64,000 nt of DNA from Rugamonas rivuli. GTDB lineage: Bacteria; Pseudomonadota; Gammaproteobacteria; Burkholderiales; Burkholderiaceae_D. The stretch spans positions 620,001 through 684,000 of the forward strand of contig NZ_WHUF01000001.1 in NCBI RefSeq assembly GCF_009380165.1. Reading direction: 5' to 3'. Within the stretch, counting starts at the first letter, position 1, and each line of letters opens with the position of its first letter. The notes below the pieces were generated by a model. It was not told the DNA's origin. It ran no database searches and saw only the letters and a program-made list of their open reading frames with translations. Made by a program: the position numbers and the translations under genes. Shown in pieces: positions 53,037 to 61,955 of this stretch.

Positions 53037-54704
53037 CTATGCAGGGGCCAGGAAGGGGAGCGCGTACCCCAGGAACTCATTATGCGGGCGACGGACGACA
53101 TCCCACCGCTTCTGGTAGTTCGGCGGTTTGGGCCGTTGATCGGCGTAGGTCAGCACCAGCCGACGCTTTGCCCGCGAGACGCCGACGAAGAACACACAAC
53201 GCTCGTCGGCCAGATTGCCAAAGAACGCTTGCTCCTCGATCCCGAGCATGATCACCGAATCAAATTCCAGGCCCTTGCTTTTGTGGATCGTCAGCAAACG
53301 CACAGCCTGATCGTCAGCAAAACGATTCAGTGCCGATGGCAGCACCGGTTCCAGTTGGAGCAACTCCTCAATCTTCGTCTTGACCTGCTGAATGACCTCT
53401 CTCAGCCGAGCGTGTGTTTCATAGTCCGGCGACAGGGCCACCAACGTCTCCAGGCCAACCGCACTGAGAAATTGCTTCGCGTGCTCCCACCAACCATCGT
53501 AAGGGGCACCTAGCAACTGCGCCACCGCGACTTCTTTCCTCTGCTTCTTCACAAATTGATGAAAGGCGCGTCGCTTGGCGGACTGCAGGTCGTCATCGTC
53601 ATATGGCAGCAACTGCTCTGACAGCCGTGTCCAGGCCTTCGGCTCGCGCTGCCCGTACAAGCAGGCGAGGAAATCGACAATCAACCGGGCTGCCGGTTCC
53701 ACCGACAAGTCCTGCAGTTGCGTTTCGTTGCGATACGGGATGCCCAAACGCGTGAGCGCCTCCATCAAGTCGAAGGCATATTGATCTGGCAGTTTGGAAA
53801 CCAATACCGCAACCTCGGAATAGGGGAGCTTGCCACCTTGGGTCCAGCCCGCGATCAGGTTGGCCAGATACTCGGCCTCTTGGCGGCTATCGGGAAAACG
53901 CCAGGCAAATACTTCGCCCCCTTCACCGGTCAGCTGCTCCGGAGGCATTACGGATGCCGGGTCCAAGACCCGAATGATGTCGTTCTGCATGCGCAGGAGC
54001 TTGGGCTGCGAGCGGAAGTTGCGGTACATGTTCAGCGGCACCGCCGCAAAGTCACGCGCGTAGAGTTGAAAAATCCCCTCCAATGCACCCGCCCAGCCCA
54101 TGATTTTCTGCTTGACGTCACCGACCGCAGTCATGCGGATCGCCGTCCCTTTGAACGCCACTTTGATCAGCTCGTACTGATCACCCGTGCAATCCTGGAA
54201 CTCATCGAGAAACACGTCCGTATAGGTCTGGCGGATGGCATTGCGGGCACTTTGGGACTGCCGCAATATCTTAATGGCGAGGGGGAGGAGGTCTTGGAAC
54301 GTGATTTGCGAATGCCCGACGCGATTGTTCCCGATCTGATAGCCGGGATCGAGGGCGTCGGCGCCGGTGAGCACCGGACGAAACCGGTCGATAATGCGCT
54401 TGGCAAAGGCGTGGAAGGTATGACTGTCAAACCGGCGCCCCAATGCGGTGCCGCAGCGTCGCTTGACGCGCTCTTTGAGGTTGGTGCTGGCGTCCACCTT
54501 GAACGATATGGCCAGGATGCGCTTGGGATAACGGCACGTGTCGGTGCGCAGCAGGAAGTCTGCCCGTTGCGCCAGCATCTCCGTTTTGCCTGCACCGGGC
54601 CCCGCGGTCAGCGCCAGGTTCGCCTGTCGCTCCCTTGCCGCGCGCAACGCGTTCGGTTCCAGTGTCAGTCCGTCGGCCGGCGCCCATGCATCGGGCGCAA
54701 TCAT
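53037..54704 (-). CDS. UvrD/Rep-type helicase, GajB-like partner
   Basis: The 555-residue protein is a superfamily 1 helicase: Walker A LTAGPGAGKTEMLAQRADF (motif I), DVFLDEFQDCTGDQ (motif II), VGDVKQKIMGWAGA (motif III), FRSQPKLL (motif IV), IHKSKGLEFDSVIM (motif V) and FVGVSRAKRRLVLTYA (motif VI). All motifs are intact. It starts in a 4-bp overlap with the OLD-type gene upstream, as in Gabija (gajA-gajB) and in class 2 OLD systems, where the helicase partners the nuclease against phage. At 555 residues it is somewhat larger than typical GajB. I have not assigned a gene symbol because the similarity is by architecture. Confidence 0.88.
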   Translation of the reverse strand: MIAPDAWAPADGLTLEPNALRAARERQANLALTAGPGAGKTEMLAQRADFLLRTDTCRYPKRILAISFKVDASTNLKERVKRRCGTALGRRFDSHTFHAFAKRIIDRFRPVLTGADALDPGYQIGNNRVGHSQITFQDLLPLAIKILRQSQSARNAIRQTYTDVFLDEFQDCTGDQYELIKVAFKGTAIRMTAVGDVKQKIMGWAGALEGIFQLYARDFAAVPLNMYRNFRSQPKLLRMQNDIIRVLDPASVMPPEQLTGEGGEVFAWRFPDSRQEAEYLANLIAGWTQGGKLPYSEVAVLVSKLPDQYAFDLMEALTRLGIPYRNETQLQDLSVEPAARLIVDFLACLYGQREPKAWTRLSEQLLPYDDDDLQSAKRRAFHQFVKKQRKEVAVAQLLGAPYDGWWEHAKQFLSAVGLETLVALSPDYETHARLREVIQQVKTKIEELLQLEPVLPSALNRFADDQAVRLLTIHKSKGLEFDSVIMLGIEEQAFFGNLADERCVFFVGVSRAKRRLVLTYADQRPKPPNYQKRWDVVRRPHNEFLGYALPFLAPA

Positions 54705-56620
54705 TCCGGCAGCTCCGCCAGGCGTGCAATCACTGCATCGGCAAGCCGCGCCAACGAAGGTGGCATTGCCGCCAGCATCGCTGCATCGGTGATCTGTGCC
54801 AGTGCCTCGATGTGCGCGGCAGGTTTGCTACCGACTTTGAACAAGCTGTGGTAAGTGCCAAATAGCTGTAGCTGCGCTTGCGCATACTGCTGTGCACCGT
54901 GGTGACTCTTGCCCAGCACGGCCTTGACGGTATCGGCGTCAGGGTCTTCCAGCGTTACGCCGTAGTGAACGGGGAAGGCCATAAGCAGCGCAAAGTCCAG
55001 GTCCATCGGGGAGGAGAAGAAAACGCCACGTTGTTCCAACTGCTCGAAATAATTGAAAAAGGTGAGTACTTTATGCGTGTCATCGTTCCACTCGGGTATG
55101 ACGAAATTAGCGGGTAACTGCTTGGCCGGCTCATGCTTTCCGAGTTGATCGTTCACATACTTGATCCGGCCCCAGCCCCCGCGAAACCTGGCCAGATCCA
55201 GATCCAGCAACGTGAGGTAGGGGATCTGGAGTTCGGACAACAGACGCCAGAAGTGATTGACGTGGCGCCCTCCGAGTGGTGCCACCGTCACGCCCGATTC
55301 ATCGACGGGCGCCCCTTTTGCGCGCAGTAACTTCGGCAGGACGATTTCCTCGCTGTCGCCTTCACCAAGCACGACCAGCCGCGAAAAATAGATCTCGGGG
55401 AACGCCTGAACAGCTTCCCGAACAAATTTGTGCGCCTCGTCCTGGGCCTCTGGCAGGCGTATGGATCGCACTTGCGTCGTGCGTCCCGCGTTCAAGCGAA
55501 GATACCGGATGTTTTCCGGCGGTACGCGCCGCAACATCGAAGGCGCATGGGTCGCGATCAGCGCCTGGGCGTCACCGTCGCTGGTGATCTTCGATAAGGT
55601 GTTGACGATACGGCCGAGAAAATGCGGCGATAAGCTGTTCTCAGGCTCTTCGATGGCGATGATGGTAAAGACCGGGGGACGCAGTTTCTCGACATCGAAA
55701 CTGGTGTCTTCTCCTGTCAGCACCTTGCGACCGATGGCGTGGGATGACACCACTAGGGACAGGTACAGCATGGACTTCTGGCCGTCGCTCAGCCGCGAGA
55801 AATCAGCGACGCGATCGTCGTGCGCAGGGGAGAAGGAGATCGACAGATGGCGAAGTAAGGCTTCCACTTCGGACGCCGCGAAAGTGATCTTCGGATCGGC
55901 AAAATAACTCCCCTTGTGCAGCGACGTCCACGTGTCGGAAAGACACTCGCTAAAAGCGCTGATGGATGGGTTGCTCGACAGGCGCTCGGTAATTTGGTCT
56001 GTCAGTTCCTTGATGTCGGCCCGCTCGTTGTCCCAGTTGACAGCCCGCAGCATCCTGCCCAGCAGCGCGTTTGCACCGTAAGCGATATGGTCCGCCGGAT
56101 CACGGCGAGCCGGCAGATAGTGGACGTGAATTTCGTTACGCTCGGCCTTGGGTACCTGGGCGGTACTTGCGATGGTGCCATCCTCCTTCACGTCGAGGAC
56201 GTACACCAGCGACTCATCGATTTCACCTGCGTCAGAGAGAGTCGCTTCGAGGCGGAAGCGCACGCGCACCAGGCCATCGGCCTCATCAAGACGCATGTGC
56301 CCGAAATTGGGCGCGACGCCGTTGGTCTCGTCACCGTCTTCCAATTCCGGGAACACGAAATCGACCTCAATCCAGAGTTTGCGCTCGGCCGGTACTTCGG
56401 CTTCGTCGTGCGGGACATGAAAATCGGATTTCTTGATGCGGCGTAGGGCCGGATCGAACGCAAAGAGCCGGCAGAGCGCTTGCAGCGCGGCGGTTTTTCC
56501 CGAGCCATTGGGGCCAATGAGGTAGCACAACTCGGGGACAGTGAAGCTGACGGGGGCTGGGCCGAAGGATTGGAAATTCGACAGGCGAATGTGGTGCAGG
56601 TTCATGGCTGGAAGGCTCAC
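54701..56620 (-). CDS. OLD-family ATPase/TOPRIM nuclease, GajA-like
   Basis: The 639-residue protein has an SMC-like ATPase domain and a TOPRIM nuclease domain. Walker A is LIGPNGSGKTAALQAL (34-49), the signature is SRLSDGQKSMLYLSL, and Walker B is IIAIEEPENSLSPHF followed by ALIATHAPSMLRR. The TOPRIM motifs are SRLVVLGEGDSEEIVLPKL (catalytic Glu) and TLLDLDLARF (DxD). With the helicase downstream this is a class 2 OLD / Gabija-like pair that degrades phage or damaged DNA in response to nucleotide depletion in characterised members. It opens an operon with the UvrD-like and possibly the DUF488 genes. The start could be either Met 1 or Met 6. Confidence 0.88.
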   Translation of the reverse strand: MSLPAMNLHHIRLSNFQSFGPAPVSFTVPELCYLIGPNGSGKTAALQALCRLFAFDPALRRIKKSDFHVPHDEAEVPAERKLWIEVDFVFPELEDGDETNGVAPNFGHMRLDEADGLVRVRFRLEATLSDAGEIDESLVYVLDVKEDGTIASTAQVPKAERNEIHVHYLPARRDPADHIAYGANALLGRMLRAVNWDNERADIKELTDQITERLSSNPSISAFSECLSDTWTSLHKGSYFADPKITFAASEVEALLRHLSISFSPAHDDRVADFSRLSDGQKSMLYLSLVVSSHAIGRKVLTGEDTSFDVEKLRPPVFTIIAIEEPENSLSPHFLGRIVNTLSKITSDGDAQALIATHAPSMLRRVPPENIRYLRLNAGRTTQVRSIRLPEAQDEAHKFVREAVQAFPEIYFSRLVVLGEGDSEEIVLPKLLRAKGAPVDESGVTVAPLGGRHVNHFWRLLSELQIPYLTLLDLDLARFRGGWGRIKYVNDQLGKHEPAKQLPANFVIPEWNDDTHKVLTFFNYFEQLEQRGVFFSSPMDLDFALLMAFPVHYGVTLEDPDADTVKAVLGKSHHGAQQYAQAQLQLFGTYHSLFKVGSKPAAHIEALAQITDAAMLAAMPPSLARLADAVIARLAELPE

Positions 56621-56719
56621 TAGATTGGAGGAGTTGTTTTTGTCGTGTTGCGTGTCAGACAGAGAGTATTGAGGAAAAGTGATGCTTCAATTCTCTCCAT
56701 TCGTCACACACACGGCCTG

Positions 56720-57338
56720 TCATGTCTTTTTGAGGACATCGGGAATATCGGCGCCGCTGCGATACGCCTTCTGGCGGAACGTCTCCAGCAGCCGGCTGTC
56801 GAGCTGACGCTGTCCTTCCAGATAGGCGGCCCGATCCTTCCAGGTCCGTGTCTCGCTTCGGGCGTCGTCGATGGCCACGAGCGCGAACTTCCTGAGGTCG
56901 CCCACCTCGGGTCGCCCACCTCGGCAGTCAGCTTGGTGATCGCTTCTTTTTGCACGGCCACGATGCCACGTAATTTCTCAACTTCCTCTTCCAGTTCGAC
57001 AGCCGTTTGCCAGGACTGGCTCAGCGCTGCCTGCAACTGCGCGGCGTTGGCCTGCTCGGTACGCAGTTCCAACTCAGTTTCTTGGAGACGGTTCGCATAA
57101 AGGCCGCCTGGGCCGTGGCGGCCCCTCCCACGCGGCGACTTTGGGCCATCGCCTCGGCGAACGCGTTGGCGATCAGGGCGGGCAGGGCAGATGGCATCGT
57201 AAGTGGTGCAGCGGTCTCGGACGTCGATTCGACCGGCGTGCAGTGTGCAACTATAGGTAAGAGCGCTGCTGTGGATTGTGTCCGCCTGTTCTTGGCTGAA
57301 TATGATGGAATGGCTTTATTGAATGATCGGCGCGACAT
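56720..57338 (-). pseudogene. Coiled-coil protein gene broken by duplication and frameshift
   Basis: Three overlapping minus-strand frames join into one protein: an N-terminal part (MSRRSFNKAIPSYSAK...SALPALIANAF), a coiled coil (LQAALSQSWQTAVELEEEVEK, AVQKEAITKLTAEVGD) and an end (LRKFALVAIDDARSETRTW...SGADIPDVLKKT). The second junction is a 14-bp tandem duplication (unit GTCGCCCACCTCGG, 56897-56910 and 56911-56924). Removing one copy restores the frame exactly. The first junction near 57100 is a single-base type frameshift. The protein has no family I recognise; it resembles KfrA/KfrB-like coiled-coil island proteins. It is the last gene before the transposon right-end repeats. Confidence 0.7.
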
Positions 57339-57378
57339 CTAGTCGTAACTTTTCTACCAATTTCAAAGTCACCCCACG

Positions 57379-57411
57379 ATGATGTCGCAAAACACCCCGG
57401 AATGATGTCGG
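57379..57411. repeat. Right-end repeats, inverted to the left end
   Basis: Two motifs, GATGATGTCGCAAAACACC (57379-57397) and AATGATGTCGGCG (57401-57413), share ATGATGTCGCAA (12 bp) and AATGATGTCG (10 bp) with the reverse complement of the left-end repeat TTGCGACATCATT (18230-18242). Inverted orientation 39 kb away is what a transposon right end should show. The terminal trinucleotide is not resolved. Confidence 0.6.
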
Positions 57412-57789
57412 CGTACTTTCATTAGACGATTAGACGGTAAGAGCGCTGTTACTGCCTGAGGAGAGAAGCAGACCGGAGAGTGATTTTACATAATATAAAT
57501 TATGCGAAATTTGACTAAGGCGGCCTAAGTAGCACCGAGTTTCTCTCCTAGGTCTCCGAAGTGAACTTTAATACGAATCGGGAAGTAGATTTTCAATCTA
57601 GACCTCGCCGTTGACGCCATGCACGCCAACGGCCAACCTTGAGCGTGCGACGATGTCCCGGCCGCGTTAAGCGTATAGCACGTTTTTTGTGCGCCGTCGG
57701 CAGAGTGATCTTTGGTGAGAATTCCTCAAGCTTTCTGCTGGTGCAATAAGAGCCTTGCCATACAGCTAAAATTCTTACATTATTCGCGT
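57412..57789. other. Region between transposon end and conflict operon
   Basis: This stretch is AT-richer than its neighbours and has no credible gene. It should contain the outer edge of the transposon right end and the promoter of the operon that starts at 57790. The only structure seen is a weak hairpin with stem GCAC/GTGC around 57678-57692. No tRNA, comM-like sequence or att-like repeat was recognised. Confidence 0.4.
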
Positions 57790-58977
57790 ATGAGCAAAAT
57801 TCTATTATTTGTGCACGGCACGGGCGTGCGTCAGGCCGGTTACGACGCCTCCATGAAATTAATCGAGCATCAGCTGCTGGCGCATCGGTGCAACGTGAAG
57901 CTGGAGGGATGCTTCTGGGGTGGCAGCGTCGGCGCCACCCTGCCCGACGAATGCCGTTCCGTGCCCGGCTACGGTAACACCCGCAGCATCGGCAACACCG
58001 CTGAGGATGCCGACCTGGCCCTTTGGGACCTGCTGTGCCGGGAGCCCACCACGGAACTGGGTATGCTGGCCACAAGCGGGGGCGTGATGGCGGCTTATCC
58101 TCCCCACCTGCCGCATCCGGGCGCGCAGCTTGGGCAGCGATTCGCCGGCCTTGCACGCGATCCAGACCTGGCGCGCGCAGTCGCCGACCTGGCGCCGGAA
58201 CACACGTCCGCATCCATCCTGTCCCTGATCAGTGAATCACCCGCCTACGCGGCGGCCGAACAGTGCGGCGCTGCGGGAACGCCCAGCCACGGCGCCGCGC
58301 TGGCGCGCGCGGTGGCCGCCACCCTTCAATATCTGGCGTTGGAACAGGGCTTGCCCGTGTATGACGCGCATGGCAGTAACGCCCTGGCGACCCGGCTGGG
58401 GCAAGCGCTGGGCAACGACGTGCGCGGCCCGGTCGGCGCCGCGCTCATGTCGCTGCCGTCCTGGGGCGCAACCTGGTACAGCCGCACCCGCCGGGGACGG
58501 CTGACCGACCAAGGCTATGCTGCCGTGGGTGACATCCTGTGCTACCAGTCGCACGGCGATGCGTTGCGAGATTTTCTGCTCCGTAAGATCGCCGAGTTTC
58601 CTGACGACCAGGTAATTTTGTTCGCGCACAGCCTGGGCGGCATCGCATCGTTCGAAACCCTGATCCAGCACCAGCCCGACAATGTGGCCAAACTGATCAC
58701 CTTCGGATCACAGTCGCCCTTCCTGTACGAGATCGACGCGCTGTCCAGGCTGCGGCGGAGCGCGGAGTTGCCCGTGTCCTTGCCGGACCGGTTCCCGCCA
58801 TGGAGCAATTTCTACGACCTCAACGACCCGCTCAGCTACCTGGCTGGCGGGTTGTTCGACAGCCGGGTCAGCGACCATGAGGTGCAAAGCGGCCTGCCCT
58901 TCCCGGCCGCGCACAGCGCCTACTTGCGCAACCAACCGTTCTGGCACCTGGTCAGCAGTAAGCTCGCACTTGTTTAA
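57790..58977 (+). CDS. Alpha/beta hydrolase (lipase/esterase-like)
   Basis: From the ATG at 57790 the protein is 395 residues. It starts KILLFVHGTGVRQAGYD, with the HG oxyanion-hole motif, and has the nucleophile elbow FAHSLGGIASFE (Ser 281). The acid and His partners lie in the C-terminal part (PPWSNFYDLNDP; the last His candidate is SAYLRNQPFWH). It belongs to the alpha/beta-hydrolase fold, perhaps a lipase or esterase. It is the first gene of a plus-strand operon with a caspase-like gene 8 bp overlapping. In conflict systems such hydrolases can act as effectors on lipids or small molecules, but here that is inference. There is no signal peptide, so it is probably cytosolic. Confidence 0.82.
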   Translation: MSKILLFVHGTGVRQAGYDASMKLIEHQLLAHRCNVKLEGCFWGGSVGATLPDECRSVPGYGNTRSIGNTAEDADLALWDLLCREPTTELGMLATSGGVMAAYPPHLPHPGAQLGQRFAGLARDPDLARAVADLAPEHTSASILSLISESPAYAAAEQCGAAGTPSHGAALARAVAATLQYLALEQGLPVYDAHGSNALATRLGQALGNDVRGPVGAALMSLPSWGATWYSRTRRGRLTDQGYAAVGDILCYQSHGDALRDFLLRKIAEFPDDQVILFAHSLGGIASFETLIQHQPDNVAKLITFGSQSPFLYEIDALSRLRRSAELPVSLPDRFPPWSNFYDLNDPLSYLAGGLFDSRVSDHEVQSGLPFPAAHSAYLRNQPFWHLVSSKLALV

Positions 58978-60961
58978 TCCCGATCCCAAGCAACTGCGGG
59001 CCGTGTTGGTAGGTATAGACCACTATGACTACCATCCAAACTGGCGTCTGGACGGCCCCGAGGCGGACGCCAGACGCATGGCCGACTGGCTGATGACGCA
59101 AGGAGTGGAGCCGGACCAGATCACCATATTCCTGTCGCCGGCCAGCTGGCAAGTGCCCGAGGTGCGGCAGTGGGCCGATCGGTGCGGCCTGGACATGAAA
59201 CGGCGCCGCTACGCCACCCAGGCGGAGATCAAGTGTTTCGTGGACAGCGACCTGCCCAAGGACGGCGGCGAGGCGCTGCTGGTCTACTGGGGCGGCCACG
59301 GCCTGATCGACGATCAGGGCGCCGATCGCTTCCTGGTGCTGGCGGACGCCACTACCGACAAAACGTATTACGTCAATTTGCAGCAATTGTTGTCGGCGCT
59401 GAAACGGTCAGAGCTCAGCCATTTGCGGCGGCAGGTGTGCATCGTCGATACCTGCGCCACGCCCAAGGACGCCATCAAGACCAAGCTGACCCCCAACGAC
59501 ACCAATTTCACCATCGGTTCGCTGGCGCACCAGGCGATCACGCAGCACATCCTGCTTGCTGCCTCCGATGGCTTGTACGCCAAGAATGACAGCGTCGCCC
59601 GGCGCGGTGTGTTCTCCCACCTCCTGCTTAATGCGCTGGCGAAGGGCCCCGAGCGGCCCGGCCCCGAGGAATTCGCCGCCGCGTTCCGGCGCACGCTGAA
59701 GGACCCCGAGCTCGGCGAGCAACGCCCCCGCATGGTGGTAGTCGACACCGCGAACGAAGGAGAAGTGTATGGCCGGGGCGCCCGCGCAGACGATCCGGTC
59801 GCGGGCCTGCTGGCCCTGGTGCGCGCCCATATTCCCAATATCACGGTGGCGCATTACGAACGGCTGTATCTGCGCAGCCTGCCTAATCCCAGCCGCGCCG
59901 TGCCGCAGGGGAGAGCGGAGGATTGGCTACGGCATCTGCACGACGTGCCCTTGGCGGATGCCCGCCATCCGCCGCCGTTGGTAGAATTCGCAATGCGCCT
60001 GGCCGGAGAAGTCGGAGAGCCCGGAGCGGCCTTGCTGGCGCAATGGATGGAAGGCGCCTGCCAGCCGGAGCTGCTGCTCCAGCTGCAGCACAAGCTGCGC
60101 AACGAGCAACTGGCGCAAGGCGCCGAACAGGCCACCTTGTTCATCGAACTGGACGAGACAGCCCGACAATTGCGCTGGTGGCTCAGCAGCGCTCAGCCCC
60201 ATCTGCGCACCCAGCCTGTCGCGGTGGCGCTGTCGCCCACGCGCCTGCGCGACAGTTTCGCGGCCGCGCTGGCCACCGTGCTCAGCGAAGCGCATCGCCG
60301 CACGGGCTGGGAATGCGAGTTGCGGGTAGGCCTGATCTTGCCCAGCGCGCAACTGGCAGCCGGCCTGGAAGACGTCGACATCAGCGTGACGCTGGACGGC
60401 ATTGCCAGCAACGAATCCCTGCACGAACGCTACCCGCTGCTGCTGCACTGGAGGGAGCGTGCAGGAAGGGTCGGTGTCGGGCGCTCGTCGCCGTGGGGAC
60501 TGGCGGTGGAGATGATCGAACAGCGCATGGGCCAGGGCTACGGCACGCGCATCCACTGGCTGGACCACAGCTGTCGCAAGCCGCAAGAGGTGGCTCTACG
60601 AGAACTGACCGTGGATCAGCTGGGGCCTACTTGCATCGGCATCGATGGCGGACCGGCGGCGCCCAAGCGGCTGGAAGAACTGGTGTTGGGCTGCCTGCAG
60701 CAAGGCATACCCTGTCTGCTGTGGATCAGGCAGTCCGCTGCCAACGCCGTCGACGCTGGTGCGGCGCGCGGCGAACTGGACGAACTCGAGCGCTCACTTG
60801 GCGCAGCACCGGCGGCGCACACCCCGGACCAGCTGCGCGACCTGTGGGCCAAGTCCACCACGAACAGCATTCTGTCCGGCGCCCGGCTGGTGTGGGACTT
60901 GCCCTCGCACTTGCCGGAAGCCGGACAACTTCAACCTCCCCTTTCAGGAAATCAGACATGA
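58970..60961 (+). CDS. Caspase-like peptidase with VMAP-C-like tail
   Basis: A TTG at 58970 is the likeliest start (663 residues); an ATG at 58877 would overlap the hydrolase by 100 bp. The first 230 residues are a caspase-fold C14 peptidase: LRAVLVGIDHYDYHP, the catalytic His in LLVYWGGHGLID (H110) and the catalytic Cys in CIVDTCATPKDA (C162). Residues 250-400 form helical linkers. The C-terminal half (VGLILPSAQLAAGLEDVDI, HERYPLLLHWRERAG, GIPCLLWIRQ) fits the VMAP-C domain of MoxR/vWA-associated proteins. It would be the protease effector and adaptor of a ternary system. The stop overlaps the MoxR gene start (ATGA). Confidence 0.85.
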   Translation: MFNPDPKQLRAVLVGIDHYDYHPNWRLDGPEADARRMADWLMTQGVEPDQITIFLSPASWQVPEVRQWADRCGLDMKRRRYATQAEIKCFVDSDLPKDGGEALLVYWGGHGLIDDQGADRFLVLADATTDKTYYVNLQQLLSALKRSELSHLRRQVCIVDTCATPKDAIKTKLTPNDTNFTIGSLAHQAITQHILLAASDGLYAKNDSVARRGVFSHLLLNALAKGPERPGPEEFAAAFRRTLKDPELGEQRPRMVVVDTANEGEVYGRGARADDPVAGLLALVRAHIPNITVAHYERLYLRSLPNPSRAVPQGRAEDWLRHLHDVPLADARHPPPLVEFAMRLAGEVGEPGAALLAQWMEGACQPELLLQLQHKLRNEQLAQGAEQATLFIELDETARQLRWWLSSAQPHLRTQPVAVALSPTRLRDSFAAALATVLSEAHRRTGWECELRVGLILPSAQLAAGLEDVDISVTLDGIASNESLHERYPLLLHWRERAGRVGVGRSSPWGLAVEMIEQRMGQGYGTRIHWLDHSCRKPQEVALRELTVDQLGPTCIGIDGGPAAPKRLEELVLGCLQQGIPCLLWIRQSAANAVDAGAARGELDELERSLGAAPAAHTPDQLRDLWAKSTTNSILSGARLVWDLPSHLPEAGQLQPPLSGNQT

Positions 60962-61953
60962 GCATCGACAACGAACAGGATTGGCGCATTTACCACGGCG
61001 ACGGCCAGGTCCGCACCGCATGGCAGCCACCGGAACCGCCGATCTGGCGCCCGCGCCGCGCCGCCGCGCCGGCCGCGCTCCCCGTTCCGCCACTGTCGAA
61101 GGCGGCCAGCCACCATGGGAGCCATTACAAAAGCAGTGAGGAAATCGTCCGCATCGTCAACGCTGCCCTGCACCTGCGCCGGCCGCTGTTGATCACCGGT
61201 GCGCCGGGCACCGGCAAGTCCACCCTGGTGGACGCCATCGCCCATGAGCTCGACCTGGGAGAGCCGCTGCGTTGGTCGGTCACCTCGCGCAGCACCTTGC
61301 ACGACGCGCTGTACAGCTACGACGCCATCGGTCGCGCCCAGCACCGGGAGACCGAAACGCGTGATGGCCAGCAGCTGGACATCGGCCACTTCATCAAGCT
61401 GGGGCCGTTGGGCACGGCCCTGCTGCCGGCCCAACGACCGCGCGCCCTGCTGATCGACGAGATCGACAAGGCGGACATCGACCTGCCCAACGACCTGCTC
61501 AACGTGCTGGAGGAAGGACGCTTCCATATCCCGGAACTCGGCCGGCTGGGCAAGAAGACCTACAAGGTGCTGACCCGGGATGGCGAAGCGGCCGCGATCA
61601 CCGGCGGCGACGTGGAATGCTATGAATATCCACTGGTGGTCATGACCAGCAATGGCGAGCGCGACTTTCCCGCCCCATTTCTGCGCCGCTGCCTGCAACT
61701 GCGCATGCCCGACCCTTGCGAAAATCCCGAGCGGCTGCGCGCCATTGTCGCGGCCCACTTGGGCGACGCGATGGCGAACGACGCGTCCGGCATGATCGGG
61801 CAGTTCATCCAGCGCGCGCAAGACGGCGAGGTGCTGGCCACGGACCAGTTGCTCAACGCGGTGCAGCTGGTCATGGGCGCCTACGCCATGAGCGAGGGGG
61901 ACCGGCAGGCCCTGGCCGACCAGCTCACAGCCAGCTTGGGCAGAAAGCCCTGA
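60958..61953 (+). CDS. MoxR-type AAA+ ATPase
   Basis: The ATG at 60958 overlaps the preceding stop; the longer upstream frame is a shadow. The 331-residue protein has a Pro/Ala-rich leader, then Walker A LITGAPGTGKSTLVD (81-88), Walker B ALLIDEIDKAD (163-172), sensor I MTSNGERDFP and a sensor-II-like Arg block FLRRCLQLRMPD. It belongs to the MoxR branch that works with vWA proteins. In the described ternary systems the ATPase remodels the VMAP and vWA partners when triggered. Two bp separate it from the next gene. Confidence 0.9.
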   Translation: MSIDNEQDWRIYHGDGQVRTAWQPPEPPIWRPRRAAAPAALPVPPLSKAASHHGSHYKSSEEIVRIVNAALHLRRPLLITGAPGTGKSTLVDAIAHELDLGEPLRWSVTSRSTLHDALYSYDAIGRAQHRETETRDGQQLDIGHFIKLGPLGTALLPAQRPRALLIDEIDKADIDLPNDLLNVLEEGRFHIPELGRLGKKTYKVLTRDGEAAAITGGDVECYEYPLVVMTSNGERDFPAPFLRRCLQLRMPDPCENPERLRAIVAAHLGDAMANDASGMIGQFIQRAQDGEVLATDQLLNAVQLVMGAYAMSEGDRQALADQLTASLGRKP

Positions 61954-61955
61954 GC

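Larger units (their letters stand above)
18191..57430. mobile_element. Tn7-like transposon with metal and defence cargo (about 39 kb)
   Basis: The left boundary is set by TGTCG at 18191 followed by repeated TGCGACAT motifs. The right boundary is approximate, set by inverted copies of the same motif at 57379-57411. Between them are tnsA, tnsB, tnsC and tniQ in order at the left end, as in Tn7-like elements, and a cargo with metal resistance, IS debris, an integrase and defence-like genes. I could not identify the exact right terminus (a terminal ACA) or a 5-bp target duplication, so the right coordinate could be off by about 100 bp. An alternative is a shorter element ending near 25 kb with the remainder brought in separately. 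Confidence 0.55.

Noticed and set aside
57331..57340. GCGACAT at 57331 as the transposon right terminus
   Set aside because: It is in the left-end orientation and lies inside the start of the coiled-coil pseudogene, left of the better inverted motifs.
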